Below, in pieces: positions 1 to 10,678 of a DNA stretch of 64,000 nucleotides; within the stretch, counting starts at the first letter, position 1; each line of letters starts with the position of its first letter. Position numbers and translations under genes: made by a program. The notes beneath the pieces were generated by a model that saw nothing but the letters and a program-made list of their open reading frames with translations, made no database searches and was not told where the DNA came from. This stretch comes from Crotalaria pallida (Eukaryota; Streptophyta; Magnoliopsida; Fabales; Fabaceae). The stretch spans positions 70,575,001 through 70,639,000 of the forward strand of contig CM075656.1 in the NCBI GenBank assembly GCA_037953625.1. The letters run 5' to 3'.

Positions 1-2
1 AA

Positions 3-137
3 GTCGACGCTTTGGTGGCGCCTTATCAGCAGATCACGAACGCTTTGGGCACTTATCTTCAAGGATATAGGGCTGGAATCCGACGTAGAGATGCTTTCGC
101 CATGGAATGGCGCTCCTTTGACAATCTTTTTGGATGA
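3..137 (+). CDS. C-terminal end of an opposite-strand ORF of the Tat element (partial)
   Basis: Frame 3 is open from the window edge to a TGA at 135-137. It encodes about 44 residues beginning VDALVAPYQQ and ending SFDNLFG. It lies downstream of integrase but on the strand opposite to pol, the same relative position as the antisense ORFs of the complete Tat element at 43877-54736. I infer it is the end of an additional antisense ORF (aORF). Function is unknown; too little is present to name a domain. Confidence 0.45.
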   Translation, partial: VDALVAPYQQITNALGTYLQGYRAGIRRRDAFAMEWRSFDNLFG

Positions 138-200
138 ATTTCTTTTTGTATTTGCTTCTTGTATTTTATTTCCTTTTGTATGGATTCTGCAATTCTTGAA

Positions 201-602
201 TTAATGCATTTTCACTTCTGTCATTGTCGGCTTATATTTTTTCAAATACTTGTCGTTAATTGCTTTAATCTTTTTTCCCGTTTCGACATCGACTAACTCG
301 TATGCATTGCCCGAATAAGCTCTTAATACTTTAAATGGTCCTTCCCATTTTGGTGACCACTTGCCGTATTCATTCGAATGCTTGTCGATAGGTAAGATTA
401 CTTTCCATACTAATTCATCCGGTAAAAACGACTTGAACTTAACTTTGGCGTCGTAATATCTAGCAATCTTTTCCTTCTGTCGTATGATATTTTCTAACGC
501 CAACAGTCTTTCATCGTGCACCTCGTTTAACTCGTCGAACATGGCATTCCAATAGTCATTCGTAGGCATTTCATGTTGCCTTTGAAATCGTATGGATTCC
601 AA
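201..602 (-). pseudogene. Integrase C-terminal region (Tat element)
   Basis: This 133-codon open stretch carries a basic integrase tail: WEGPFKVL followed by AYELVDVETG is the usual GPY/F-type segment after the catalytic core, and it ends LKKYKPT. It is in the same frame as the integrase core to its right and is separated only by a TAA at 609-611, so it is the continuation of one polyprotein cut by a nonsense codon rather than a separate gene. Confidence 0.8.
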
Positions 603-608
603 ATTGAT

Positions 609-1493
609 TTAGACTGGTAACATGGCCTCGTAGCCATATGTTAGCATATAGGGAGTCGTACCCGTTGCTTCATTTGGGGAATTCCGAATTGCCCACAACG
701 CTGGAGTAAGTGCTTCGTGCCAATTTCGTGGTTTGCTCTTAATTTGCTTCTTGATGATGTTAATAATCCACTTGTTGGCTGCTTCCGCTTGTCCATTGGC
801 CTGTGCATAATAAGGTGTTGAAGTCAGTAACTTGATTCTTCTTGATGCCAAATAACCCTTCAATTTGCTTCCCAAGAAAATAGATGCTTGATCTGTAGTA
901 ATGGTCTCGGGGATTCCAAATCGACAGACGATATGGTCTTCAATGAAATCAATTACTTGCTCTTGTTCAACCTTCACCAAAGGTATAGCTTCTACCCATT
1001 TGGTAAAATAGTCAACACCCACTAATATTCTTGAATGGCCTTTAGAAGAATGAGGGACAATTTCTCCAATCACATCTAGTGCCCATCCTCTAAAAGGCCA
1101 AGGTTTGATAATCGAGTGCAATTCCCCTACTGGGACGTTTTGAATGTAACCATGTTTTTGGCATTCTTCACACGACTTTGCAAAGTTCATGCAATCGGAT
1201 ATTAACGTAGGCCAAAAGACTCTTTGCCTCCTGAGTATCCATTTCATCTTCTCTCCTGCTTGGTGTGCTCCACATATTCCTTCATGGACTTCCGCCAAGG
1301 CTATGAAAGCGTCTTCCTTGTCGAGGCATACCTCCAAATTGCCGTCGACTGATTTGTGGTACAAGTCACCTCCTAGTAACGTGAACTTGGTGGCTTTCAA
1401 TTTCAACTTTCGTTCGACGTCGAGGGATGGATTCGCCAAGTACTCTGCTATGGGTTTCCTCCAATCATCTTCAGATGCTAGTGCGTTCACCAT
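609..1493 (-). pseudogene. Integrase zinc finger and catalytic core (Tat element)
   Basis: Integrase inserts the cDNA copy into the genome. An HHCC zinc finger is visible (H-E-G-I-C-G-A-H then CEECQKH), followed by the DDE core: first Asp in WALDVIG, second in ITTDQASIF, Glu in NGQAEAANKW. The TDNG usual at the second Asp reads TDQA here. The frame ends at a TAA within the family's EAMLPV region and continues in frame at 602. Its N-terminal side is joined to RNase H only through a frame change near 1493, so the protein cannot be made intact. Confidence 0.9.
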
Positions 1494-1762
1494 TATTTCT
1501 CTCTCATGAGGGGGTATAACATTTCTTCGATCCGTGTCACTTTGTCCAAAGTCTTCTTTGATATACGGTATCTAGATGCAATTTGGGCCAAATGGTTGGC
1601 CTTTTGATTATGACACTTGTATACATGTTCGACTGAAACATCGTCGAATTGGCGCATCATCTTTCGTGCCATATTACGATATTTAGCCAACTTTGGACTT
1701 AAACACTTGTATTCGTCAACCAATTGTTTAATAACTAACTGAGAATCTCCTTTGATAGCCAC
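1493..1762 (-). pseudogene. Second (archaeal-type) RNase H, C-terminal half
   Basis: KGDSQLVIKQ carries the third catalytic Asp of an aRNH domain. The later motif that normally reads A-D-x-L-A is A-N-H-L-A here (HNQKANHLAQIA), so the last catalytic Asp is replaced by Asn. The first half of the domain lies in another frame at 1735-1944; a +1 shift in a T/A-rich run near 1760-1780 separates them. Confidence 0.8.
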
Positions 1763-1944
1763 ATTTTTGGTTTTAAAAAGATTAATATTTCAAGGCCGAT
1801 TAAAATAGCCTCGTACTCAGCTTCGTTATTCGAACATTGATATTTAAGGTTGAACATAAATTCCGTAGGAATTCCTTTAGGGGATAAGAGTAGTATTCCA
1901 ACTCCTGCCCCTTTCTTATGTGATGATCCATCAAAATACATCAC
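1735..1944 (-). pseudogene. Second (archaeal-type) RNase H, N-terminal half
   Basis: The stretch opens with MYFDGSSHKKGAGVGILL (first catalytic Asp in FDGS) and continues to NNEAEYEAI (catalytic Glu). This is the additional RNase H that Tat elements carry after the degenerate first one. A TAG at 1945-1947 separates it in frame from the RT/RNase H part; the family usually has Trp there, so it is probably a TGG to TAG change. It runs out of frame at its 3' side. Confidence 0.85.
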
Positions 1945-3051
1945 CTAAGGCCTTAAGCCGACAAAATTAACAGACAAAGCCGTGTCTAAACACGGGTTAT
2001 CCGCCAAAAAATCGGCTACCACTTGGCCTTTGACGGCTTTTAATGGTACATATTGAAGTGAAAATTCAGTTAAGGCTAATGTCCATTTACCAATCCTGCC
2101 ATGTATGATTGGCTTGGATAGCATGTACTTAATAACGTCAGACTTCGACAAAACTAAAACATGGAAACTTTTCATATAATGTTTAAGTTTTGTACAAGAA
2201 AAATAGAGTGCTAAACATAATTTTTCTATTGCACTATACTGTGTTTCGGCATCATTCAACACTCTACTCAAATAAAATACAGCCCTTTCTACACCATTTT
2301 CATTTTCTTGAGCTAACATACTTCCTATAGTGTAATCAGAGGCTGATATATACAATTTTAAAGGAAAACCTGGCTGAGGCGGCATCATGACTGGTGGTGT
2401 TGATAAATATGTCTTCAAGTCATCAAACGCCGCTTGTTGTTCCGGTCCCCATTTAAAATCTTCCTCTCGTTTCAACTTCACGAGAGGTGCAAAGGCTCTA
2501 ATTCTTCCCGACAAATTTGATATGAACCTTCTCAAATAATTAACCTTGCCAAGGAATGACTGAACCTCTTTCTTATTTGTCGGAGGAGATGCTTCTATGA
2601 TTGCCTTGGCCTTATTCTTGTCGACCTCAATGCCGTTTCTGTGGACGAGAAACCCCAAAAACTGACCAGCAGTGACTCCAAAGGTGCATTTGATTGGATT
2701 CATCCTCAGTTTGTATTTTCTCATTCTAGCGAATGCCTTTTCCAGGCTTTCCAAATGCTCCTCTTGAGTATCTGACTTGATCACCACGTCATCGATGTAT
2801 ACCTCCAAGAACTTGCCAATCATATCGTGAAAAATCAGGTTCATTGCCCTTTGATATGTTGCTCCTGCATTCTTGAGTCCAAACGGCATCATTACCCATT
2901 CAAAGGTTCCTATTGCTCCTGGACATTTGAACGCCGTCTTCGACACGTCTCCTTCGGCAATAAAAATCTGATTGTAACCTGAAAAAGCATCCAACAAACT
3001 CATTACCTTGTGACAAGACGCTGAGTCCACCAGCATGTCAGCTATCGGCAT
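1945..3051 (-). pseudogene. Reverse transcriptase palm and thumb plus degenerate first RNase H
   Basis: RT motifs are clear: SLLDAFSGYNQI (catalytic Asp), MMPFGLKNAGATYQRAM, and YIDDVVIKS with the catalytic Asp pair. A connection segment (FLGKVNYLRRFI) follows, then the first RNase H. At the place where active enzymes have TDAS it reads YISASD, so the first catalytic Asp is missing, as is known for Tat elements, in which this domain has become a tether. The frame continues upstream to 3106 with a TGA in between. Confidence 0.9.
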
Positions 3052-3105
3052 TGGGTATTCGTCTTTTGGTGTGGCACTATTCAGATCCCTGAAATCTACA
3101 CAAAG

Positions 3106-3447
3106 TCACATTTTTCCATTCTTCTTCACCACAGGGACTATATTTGCCATCCATTCGACATACCTTGCCGTTCTGATGAACTTGGCTTTCAGCAGTCTTT
3201 CAATCTCATCTTTAATTTTGAGAACTACATCAGGTGCGAACCGTCGAACTGCTTGTTTGATTGGCTTGTGATCAGGCCGTAAAGTCAGCCTATGTTCGAC
3301 TAATTCTCTATCGAGTCCTGGCAAGTCCTCGTACTCCCAAGCAAAACAATCTTGGTTCTCCTCAATGAGATTAACGAGTTTCTGTCGGAATTCCTCCTTT
3401 AACAACGCACTTACATAAATTGGTTTCGGCTTTTCAGCCGTTCCCAA
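3106..3447 (-). pseudogene. Reverse transcriptase N-terminal part
   Basis: It contains CFAWEYEDLPGLD (N-terminal RT segment of Ty3 elements), HRLTLRPDHKPIKQ and VPVVKKNGKM, after which a TGA (3106-3108) interrupts the usual basic position before CVDFRDLN; CGA to TGA is the simplest explanation. It is in frame with 1945-3051 downstream and with 3481-3684 upstream (TGA at 3481-3483). Confidence 0.85.
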
Positions 3448-3480
3448 ATTAACCTCATCTCTGGGATCCTCACTGATGAA

Positions 3481-3684
3481 TCAAAATTCCTCATCTGTCC
3501 ATCCTCTTTCGAATCCCAAAGGGCTATCATCTACGATACAATCCTGGAATGCACCTGTCTGAATAGTGCATTGCACTCTGTCGGCCACATAGGCCGACAA
3601 TCTTTCTAACTGTCGATCAACCATTGGTGCTGGTCGAAGGCCGCTGCTCAACGGCCTTGTCCATTTCGACAATTGCAACCCCAT
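3481..3684 (-). pseudogene. Protease-RT linker fragment of the Tat polyprotein
   Basis: A 67-codon stretch in the RT frame with no catalytic motif, including the segment MVDRQLERLSAYVADRVQC. It overlaps the end of the gag/protease frame by about 70 bases in a different frame, so a frameshift lies around 3620-3680. Confidence 0.6.
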
Positions 3685-4936
3685 AGTTCTCCATTAAGCA
3701 TTTATCTACTATGGGTTTCTGAAAGTTTTCCGCATCAAGTCGAATCGGCTTAATGCTGGGATTGTACACTTTGAAGTCCACATGCATCTGTTGCAGGTAG
3801 CATGGGCTGTCATCTGCTGGAATCACCTCCACCTTATTTTCCTGATTCCACATAACTAACTTCTGATGGGCCGTTAACGGTACGGCCCCCACAGCATGGA
3901 TCCAATCCCTTCCTAGCAGCAGATTGTAACTAGCCTTAGATGGGACTACTACAAACAAAGTATCTCTTACCACTGATCCCACCTCGACTTTCAGCATCGT
4001 CACACCATGTGACTGAGCAATTTTTCCAGTAAAACCAACCACAACTACGTTTGTCGGAATTAAGTCCGACTCCGCTTTTCCCATTATCTTGAACACGTTC
4101 CAAGGCAAAACATTAACGGCGGCCCCTCCATCTACCAATACTCGATTTAAAGGCTTCCCGTCAACAATGGCCTTAATTTGTAAAGGCCTTAAGTGTTCTC
4201 TTTTATTCTCCTCCAATGGTTCAAATTGAGCAATGTGACCAATGTCGACCTCCAAATGAAGCTGATCTAAAAGGAAAAGACATTCGGGGAGGCCTGGTAC
4301 TTCATCACTGAGATATGAATCATCAGAATCATCACTCATATTCCCTTCTTCATGTGCATGGTCTCCAGGCATGTCGAAAGGCAAACCGACATTGTTGATT
4401 GAGATACTTCCAATCTTCCTACTTTGAGCATCTACCATGTCTTGATCATTGACAATGATATCCAAGCTATCTTCAGAGTCCTCCTCATATGATTCACTCA
4501 TCTGATTCGATCCTTCGGACTTCTTTACCCATTTCTGCTTCAGTTTGCCTCCTTGTCGATTTTGAGCCGTTTTCGGCTTCATACTTGCAACGAGGCATCC
4601 TTGATCATTTGAGGGTAATTCGTCAATATTGACTCCTTCCGCTTTTGCCTTTCGGATCCTCTGAAGCCTCCTTTTCTGAGTACGTGTTAAACCTTGGTAA
4701 ATCGACCCAGATGTCGATTCTGACTGTGCCTTTCTCTGCATGACTCGATCGTATGCACCTGGCCTTGAAGGGTGTCTTCCATAAATCCTTCGACTAGACA
4801 GAGGTCTTCGAGCCTCCCAAGCCAATTCCCGTCGGATGTTTTCTCGTTCCTGGACCCTGGCTCGTATCTTCTTCCTCAAGTCTTCTCTTTTGGATCCACT
4901 TCCTTTCTGTGTTGCAGTCTTTCGGTCATAGATCAC
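3617..4936 (-). pseudogene. Gag C-terminal part and aspartic protease
   Basis: The protease signature is LVDGGAAVNVLPW (D-G-G in place of D-S/T-G), followed by LLLGRDWIHAVGA, the second conserved protease block. Upstream is a charged linker rich in Glu/Asp. The retrotrans_gag capsid domain is absent. Just right of 4936 the frame still reads a short Cys pair, ICPRCQ, before a stop near 4970, so gag is N-terminally truncated. The initiator methionine of this frame is not the native start. Confidence 0.8.
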
Positions 4937-4989
4937 TTGGCATCTTGGACAGATTTGAACGTCGCCGTTTCATTTCCTCCTACAGAAAT

Positions 4990-6345
4990 GTCGGAGTGAC
5001 TCTCCGTTTGTCTGCTCCGGTGAGACGTTTAGGATTTTAGCCTGATGTGTTAACCTAGCAACCGACCCCGATTACAAACTAAGGACTTCCTATTTATAGG
5101 AATCCGAAAACTATTTACAACCTACTCGCACGTTCTGCATGACCGCAGAACCCACGTTTTTGATAACTACCCACTACACTATCCCCCACGATGTAACTGC
5201 CCACGTCGTGGTTTGGGCTTAGTGGATGCTTCTTGTCGACTCGTGGTGACATCTTTGCTGAAAACCGCTTCGACTGGCATCTTCCTTCGACAGCAACCTT
5301 TGACTCTTGTCTAAGTCTCTTTGTTGTTCGAAGTATTGGTGTTGTTGTGCTCCGGCCTCTTGGTTTTGAGATGTCATCCGACATCAAGCTCCTTTCGACA
5401 GACGGGGCTATCGCTGAAATAAGCCTTCGACCCGCTGTCGGCCTTAGACGCATTCGATCGATATTGGTGACATGTAATTCAACTAAACACTGTTTCACCA
5501 GCATTCAATCGAAAAACATGCCCCCGACACTTCTACTGGAATGTCGTCAAAGGACTTTTTTTCTTTAACTCTTTAATAGGAAAGGCAGTCTTGGTCGATC
5601 CTAGCAGGACACAAACCTTGACCTATGGGATTACAGAGACCCTTCCAATGGTTATTTATCAAGTTAAGTGTTTCCTCCAATTCGGAGTCCTTAACATTAA
5701 CTCAAACCACTGGAAATGGAATCTATGTAATCCCACATGTTTATCCTTTCACTATTCAAGAGGATAAAGGTGGTATTCGGGGAAGACATCCCTTCTTTTT
5801 CCTGTCCTCACCCGAATACCTTAATCCCACATGTTTATCCTTTGGTGCACTCGTGTTTATGTGGAATGTGAATCGCTTTTCCTCTTTCCAGAAATCATGA
5901 AGGCATTCTTTAAATTTCTCCATTGTCACTCGTGGCTTTTCTTGGCAAAAACTGAGGATTTTATAGCCACAAGTAGCATTAAATGCCTCCATAATTACTT
6001 CGCTGTTCCCAATGCTGATTAGACGTTTCTGTCTCCTCTTTTCTCGTACCACCATCCTTTCGACACAGACCTCTTGTTTCCGCCTCTTCCTTTTGTCGAC
6101 ACACGTTCACGTCCGTTGAGATCACTTTTAAGTCATTCGACTTAAGTACACCTCCCTCGACATCACTTATGTTGTCGACACAATATCCTTTTGTCGAAAT
6201 CTTCCCTGTGTCGAACTGTACGTACACCTCCTTCGAAGTCACTTTTAAACAAAACGTTTAAGTACACTTCCGTCGATGTCACTTATACATCCGACATTTA
6301 CAACCTTTTGTCGATTTCGATTTCCCGTTAACAGTTGCTAAGTCA
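4990..6345 (-). repeat. LTR-like promoter region of the Tat element at the left edge
   Basis: On the minus strand there is a CTATAAATAGG TATA box (plus-strand bases about 5088-5099). The U3-like side to its right is rich in TCGAC/GTCGA words. ORFs found here have no recognisable motif and look fortuitous. No tRNA primer-binding site follows U5. The limits are approximate because the other LTR is outside the window. Confidence 0.55.
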
Positions 6346-6361
6346 AAGAATTGTCTTGTGA

Positions 6362-7238
6362 AAGACATGGGTTTTTGGTTGAATGATGTTTGGCATTAGA
6401 ATGTGATTTGGAGAAGGGAGCTGTATTGTTGGAAGCTCCAATGACTAGGTATCTTGATGTCCTCCTTAAAGACAATGCTTATTTGGATCAGAATTCTCTG
6501 GATTCTTGGGTTTGGATTTTCGGAGATCATGATTTTAGTGTTAAATCTGCTTACCTATGGCTTGCTAAGTGCGTATTGCAGAAATTGGAACTGAATCAGC
6601 ATAATGTGTTTTCTTTTATTTGGAAAGCTAAGGTACCTCACACGGTCGGTTAAAGCTTTTGCTTGGCAAGTGGTCTTTGAATAAGCTCCTTACAAAAGAC
6701 AATATTTTTAGGGTTTTAGTTTATTGACTCCCTATTTAATCACTTCACCCTTTTTTTTTTGCTAAAACTCAAAATTGCCGGTCAAGTGATTAACCCAAAG
6801 CAAGAGAGGTGTTAACATTCCCTTGCTTTGTTCTTTTTGCCAAGCCCATGATGAATCCCTTAGCTTCATCATTTATTATTTCTCGGATGTTCTTTCACTT
6901 GTGGTATTTGGAAGTCTATCCTTAGCTGGCTTGAAGTGCGGGAGTGTTTCGACTTTTTTAACTCTCTATTTTGTCATGCTCCTCACAAAGGCTCCACCTT
7001 AATTCTATTTTTTTAAAACTGGTTCTTGCGATCATGTTATCCTGTTAGATTTAATTAAAGTTCGGTCTTGTGATTTGTTTTCTTTTCTTATTGATATAGG
7101 AAGGTGCATTTTTCGAACCTGTGCATGAGTTCTACATTGTGCATCATTTCCTTTTTAACATTGATGTAAGGTGCCTTTGTTTTTGGTTCGGGTACCATTA
7201 TACCCCCTTATAATATATTTTGATTATTAAAAAAAAAA
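6362..7238 (+). mobile_element. 3' fragment of an L1-type LINE
   Basis: The translation at 6390-6653 carries the plant L1 C-terminal pattern DSWVWIFGDHDFSVKSAYLWL and FIWKAKVP (zinc-binding RT-associated domain). Downstream frames are broken. The 3' end is a TATAATATATTTTGATTATT stretch running into a poly(A) at 7229-7238. Endonuclease and reverse transcriptase are missing, as expected of a 5'-truncated LINE copy. No target duplication was identified because the left side abuts the Tat LTR. Confidence 0.7.
6390..6653 (+). pseudogene. LINE ORF2 C-terminal fragment (zf-RVT-like)
   Basis: An 87-codon open stretch matching the region after the L1 reverse transcriptase by FSVKSAY and WKAKVP. It ends at a frame break where the family continues with F-x-W. 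It is a relic, not a gene. Confidence 0.65.
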
Positions 7239-7742
7239 GTGATGAACATAGGCCTGTCCTTTCCCTGGCAACTATAAGCTACTGGTTGGCTTGAAAGTTC
7301 CATATTATCCTCACTTTTCAAGTTTTAATCCTGAGGAATCTCAAACCTAATCCATGTTAAGTTAAATCAAAACAATAATTCATAAAATTAACAAGGTTAT
7401 CTTGTTTGTCAGCTTACATGAAAGTTAGGCGAGTGGTTGCCATCATTATGATTGTCTTTTATAATAAACAATTCCAAGAAGCATAGATCATACATGCTTT
7501 ACTTTTTTTTTTTAAAAAGAACATACATATGTTTTTTTTTTAATCAAGCATATACACCTTTTCCTATTCAGCCAAAAGTGGGATGCACAGTGGATCATCT
7601 CCTGTTAAACAATGCTAAAAACCTAAAATGTTGACAAGCTAAAGAAGTTGGCGCCGAAAACAACAGGAAAATGTGCTCTCAACACTTTTGTTTATCCCAC
7701 CAATATATTCACATACATACACTATTTCTATAATATATAACC
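7239..7742. other. Intergenic, no gene seen
   Basis: AT-rich, without a supported coding region. It contains two runs of T near 7505 and 7532. Nothing else recognised. Confidence 0.5.
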
Positions 7743-7752
7743 GTTTATGAAA

Positions 7753-9391
7753 GAAAAAATGGTCTGTTTGGTCCCCAAAGATATACTTGGCATCCATTTA
7801 GTCATCGAAAGATTTTGAGAATCAATTTAGTTTCCCAAAGATCAGAATGACATCCCGTTAGTCCCTCCGCCCATAAATTCGTTAGTCAACCTTTTTAGTG
7901 CCACGTGTCAAATTCTCATTGGTTATTTCCGGTGCATATATTTAGACACGAACCACAGGATTATTCCCACATAAAATCTCAACCGTTGCTTATATCTGAC
8001 GGTCCAAATTTAAAAATTAAAAATAAAATAATAAAACTATATTTAATATTATTAAAAATTCGAAAAAAATATTAAAAAATCATAAAATTTCAGAAACTAA
8101 TAAAAAATTCATAAAATTTTTAAAAAAAATCAGTAAAATATTTTAAAAAAATATTTTTGAAAATAATAAAAACATTTTAAATATATTTTTAAATCGGTAA
8201 CATGCGAATATTTTTTTTTTAATATTTTGAAAATAATAAAAAAATTCATAAATATATTTTTAAAAAATCGGTAAATATTTTATAAAAAAATCTGAAAATT
8301 TTGTTTTTATTTTTCAAAAATTTATAAACTAAATCTGCTTTTAAAAATTTTAAAATAGTTAAATGGTTCTAAAAAACTTTTCTTATTTTTTTAATTTTTT
8401 CTCTGAATTTTAATAATATTTTACAAAAACTTGAATAATTTTTAGAATTTTTTAATTATTTTTAAGAATTTTCTATTACTTTTTAGATTATAAAAAACGA
8501 AAAAAATAAATTTTCAGATTTTTTTTAAAAATATATTTGCATGTTTTTTAAATTTTTTTTGACTTTTTCATTTTCATTATTTTATAGGTATTTAAAAAAA
8601 GGAAGGACACTTTTTCATAATTTTTTAAAATATTTTACAGATTTTTTAAAAATTATCTGAATTTTTTTTATTATTTTATGAATTTTGTATTAATTTTTAA
8701 AATATAAAAAATTTATTTATTTTTTTGAAAAAATATTTTACAGATATTTTAAAAATTTTCTGAATTTTTTTATTATTTTATGAATTTTTTATTAATTTTT
8801 GAAATATAAAAAAATCAGTATTTTTTTAAAAAATATTTTACCGATTTTTTAAAAATTTTATGAATTTTTTATTAGTTTCTGAATTTTATTAATTTTTAAA
8901 ATATAAAAAAATTCAGTATTTTTTTAAAAAATATTTTACAGATTTTTAAAAAATTTCAGAATTTTTTTATTATTTTCTGAATTTTTATTAATTTTTAAAA
9001 TATAAAAAAATTCATTATTTTTTTAAAAAATATTCTTCCGAATTTTTAATAATATTTTTCTGAATTTTTAAATATTTTTTGGAATTTTTAATAATATTAA
9101 ATATAGTTTTATTATTTTATTTTTTATTTTTAAATTTGGACCGTCAGATATAAGCAACGGTTGAGATTTTATGAGGGAATAATCCTGTGGTTCGTGTCTA
9201 AATATGTGCACCAGAAATAACCAATGAGAATGTGACACGTGGTACTAAAAAGGTTGACTAACGGATTTATGGACGGAGGGACTAACGGGATGCCATTATG
9301 ATCTTTGGGGGACTAAATTGATTCCCAAAATCTTTCTGGGACTAAATGGATGCCAGGTGTATCTTTGGGGGACCAAATAGACTATTTTCTT
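7753..9391. mobile_element. Fold-back Mutator-like element with about 300-bp inverted arms
   Basis: The left arm (7753 to about 8060) and right arm (about 9084 to 9391) are inverted copies, including TTTGGTCCCC-AAAGATA at the ends and the GACGGTCCAAATTT block at the inner edge. The element is flanked by GTTTATGAAA at 7743-7752 and 9392-9401, a 10-bp duplication (9 bp if the G is chance), typical of Mutator-like elements. The interior is over 80% A+T and holds no ORF, so this is a non-autonomous copy. Confidence 0.9.
8590..9060. repeat. AT-rich tandem repeat inside the fold-back element
   Basis: Roughly four diverged copies of a unit near 110-115 bases recur, each with a TTTTTTAAAAAATATTTTAC core, a CTGAATTTTTTTATTATTTT segment and TTTTTAAAATATAAAAAA. 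Copy boundaries are approximate by eye. Confidence 0.7.
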
Positions 9392-9756
9392 GTTTATGAA
9401 AATATTATGTTCATGAAGACTTTTTGTTTTTCCAAATAACAAATATCATTTGTTACAATATGTAATTAGGATGTTACCTTAGGATATTTTAATTTTAAAT
9501 TTTACTACTCCATCCGATCTTTATTATAAACAAAAAATAATTTTACACTTATTATAGAAGTTAGTTGAGTATATTTAATTTTCTCAAATTGATAAACTAA
9601 AGTTATTTTAAAAAATTAAACAAAAATTAAATGAGACAATCACTTTATAAGAATTTTTTAGTAATAATTATATTGGAAATCAAAAGCTAATTAACATTTT
9701 TTTCATATTTGAGATCAAGATAAATATATTCTTTTTTTTTTTGGTATACACCAGAC

Positions 9757-10482
9757 CAGGCCCGGCCCTGGGGGTGGGCATTGAGGGCCACCGCCCAGGG
9801 TCCAAAAATTTTAGGGGCCCCATAAATTTTTTAATAGTACTTATACTTAAAAAAAATTAATAGTTGCATATTTTTTATCTTTCAATTATTAATAGTTTAG
9901 TATAATATTCTAATTTATTTTTTTTATTTGCTCACTTGACTTATAAATAGGTTAACTTATGAACTTTATTTTTATTACTTACTCCCTTTGTCCCCAAATA
10001 TAACATCATTTTGAGAATTTTATTTTGTCCTTATTTATAAAACCTAATACAAATTTTCAATGACAATTAGGTACTTTTTCCACAAACACCCATATTTACT
10101 CAACAATTTTTAGATTTTCAATAATACTTATAAGGATAGTTTTGAAAAAAAACATATCAAATGTTCACATTTTCAATACAATTAACTAAATTAACCAATT
10201 TTAGTAATGAACGTGAATTCAACCAAAAGGATATTATATACAAAGACGGAAGAAGTAACATGAAAACAATTTTAATTACCTATTTAATTAACAAATTTTT
10301 TTATTTTATTCCAACTCTATTTTATGTAATACCTATTTTTATTATTGATTGTTATCATTGTTTTAATTAATTAAATATATAAATATATAGTGTTTTAATT
10401 GATTTATTTTTAATAAATTTTTTTAGTAGAGCCCCAAAAGAATTTTCGCCCTAGGGCCCAAAATAGGTCAGGACCGGGCCTG
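9757..10482. mobile_element. hAT-type non-autonomous element inside the SINE
   Basis: Terminal inverted repeats are CAGGCCCGGCCCTG (left) and CAGGCCCGGTCCTG (right, reverse complement). The 8-bp duplication CACCAGAC lies at 9749-9756 and 10483-10490, as is usual for hAT elements. The 726-bp body has no transposase ORF. The ORF at 10161-10370 is AT-rich chance sequence. Confidence 0.92.
9976..10258. mobile_element. Stowaway-like MITE nested in the hAT element
   Basis: Left end ACTTACTCCCTTTGTCCCCAAATATAA and right end (reverse complement) TTACTTCTTCCGTCTTTGTATATAA form imperfect inverted repeats of the CTCCCTCCGTCC type. The flanking bases allow a TA duplication. The inner sequence is AT-rich without coding signal. 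Confidence 0.6.
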
Positions 10483-10678
10483 CACCAGACAGTACCCGGA
10501 TCTGGTTTACCCAGAATCCGACTCATCCGGTCCGACTCAACTAAGCTCGCACTAAGTGGTAGGGGTCTCCCAGCGGGGGTTTCTGCATATTCAAGGTTCG
10601 AACTCGAGACCAGTTGGTTAAGGGACCAAGTGAGCTACCACTTGACCAACCCCACGTTCTTTAAATATATTCTTTTTT

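Larger units (their letters stand above)
1..6345 (-). mobile_element. Degenerate Ty3/gypsy (Tat-lineage) LTR retrotransposon, minus strand, incomplete
   Basis: Reading leftwards on the minus strand the order is LTR-like promoter (about 6345-5000), gag/protease, reverse transcriptase, degenerate RNase H, second archaeal-type RNase H, and integrase, which is Ty3/gypsy order. Two RNase H domains in series are a known hallmark of the plant Tat lineage. The coding part is broken by several in-frame stops and frameshifts. The N-terminal gag and primer-binding site cannot be found, so U5 seems fused to the interior of gag by a deletion. The element runs off the left edge, so the 3' LTR is not seen. 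The right limit near 6345 (a CA end) is an estimate. Confidence 0.85.
9738..10661 (-). mobile_element. tRNA-derived SINE, minus strand, split by a hAT element
   Basis: On the minus strand the head reads GGGGTTGGTCAAGTGGTAGC with an A-box (plus-strand bases about 10638-10648), then a B-box of GTTCGAA type (about 10593-10603), as in RNA polymerase III promoters. The T-run at 9732-9742 is the poly(A) tail. The duplication TAAATATATTCTTTTTT flanks it at 9721-9737 and 10662-10678. Without the inserted hAT element it is about 190 bp. Confidence 0.85.

Noticed and set aside
10588..10655. Possible tRNA gene because of A- and B-boxes
   Set aside because: No cloverleaf; it is the head of a SINE with a tail and flanking duplication.
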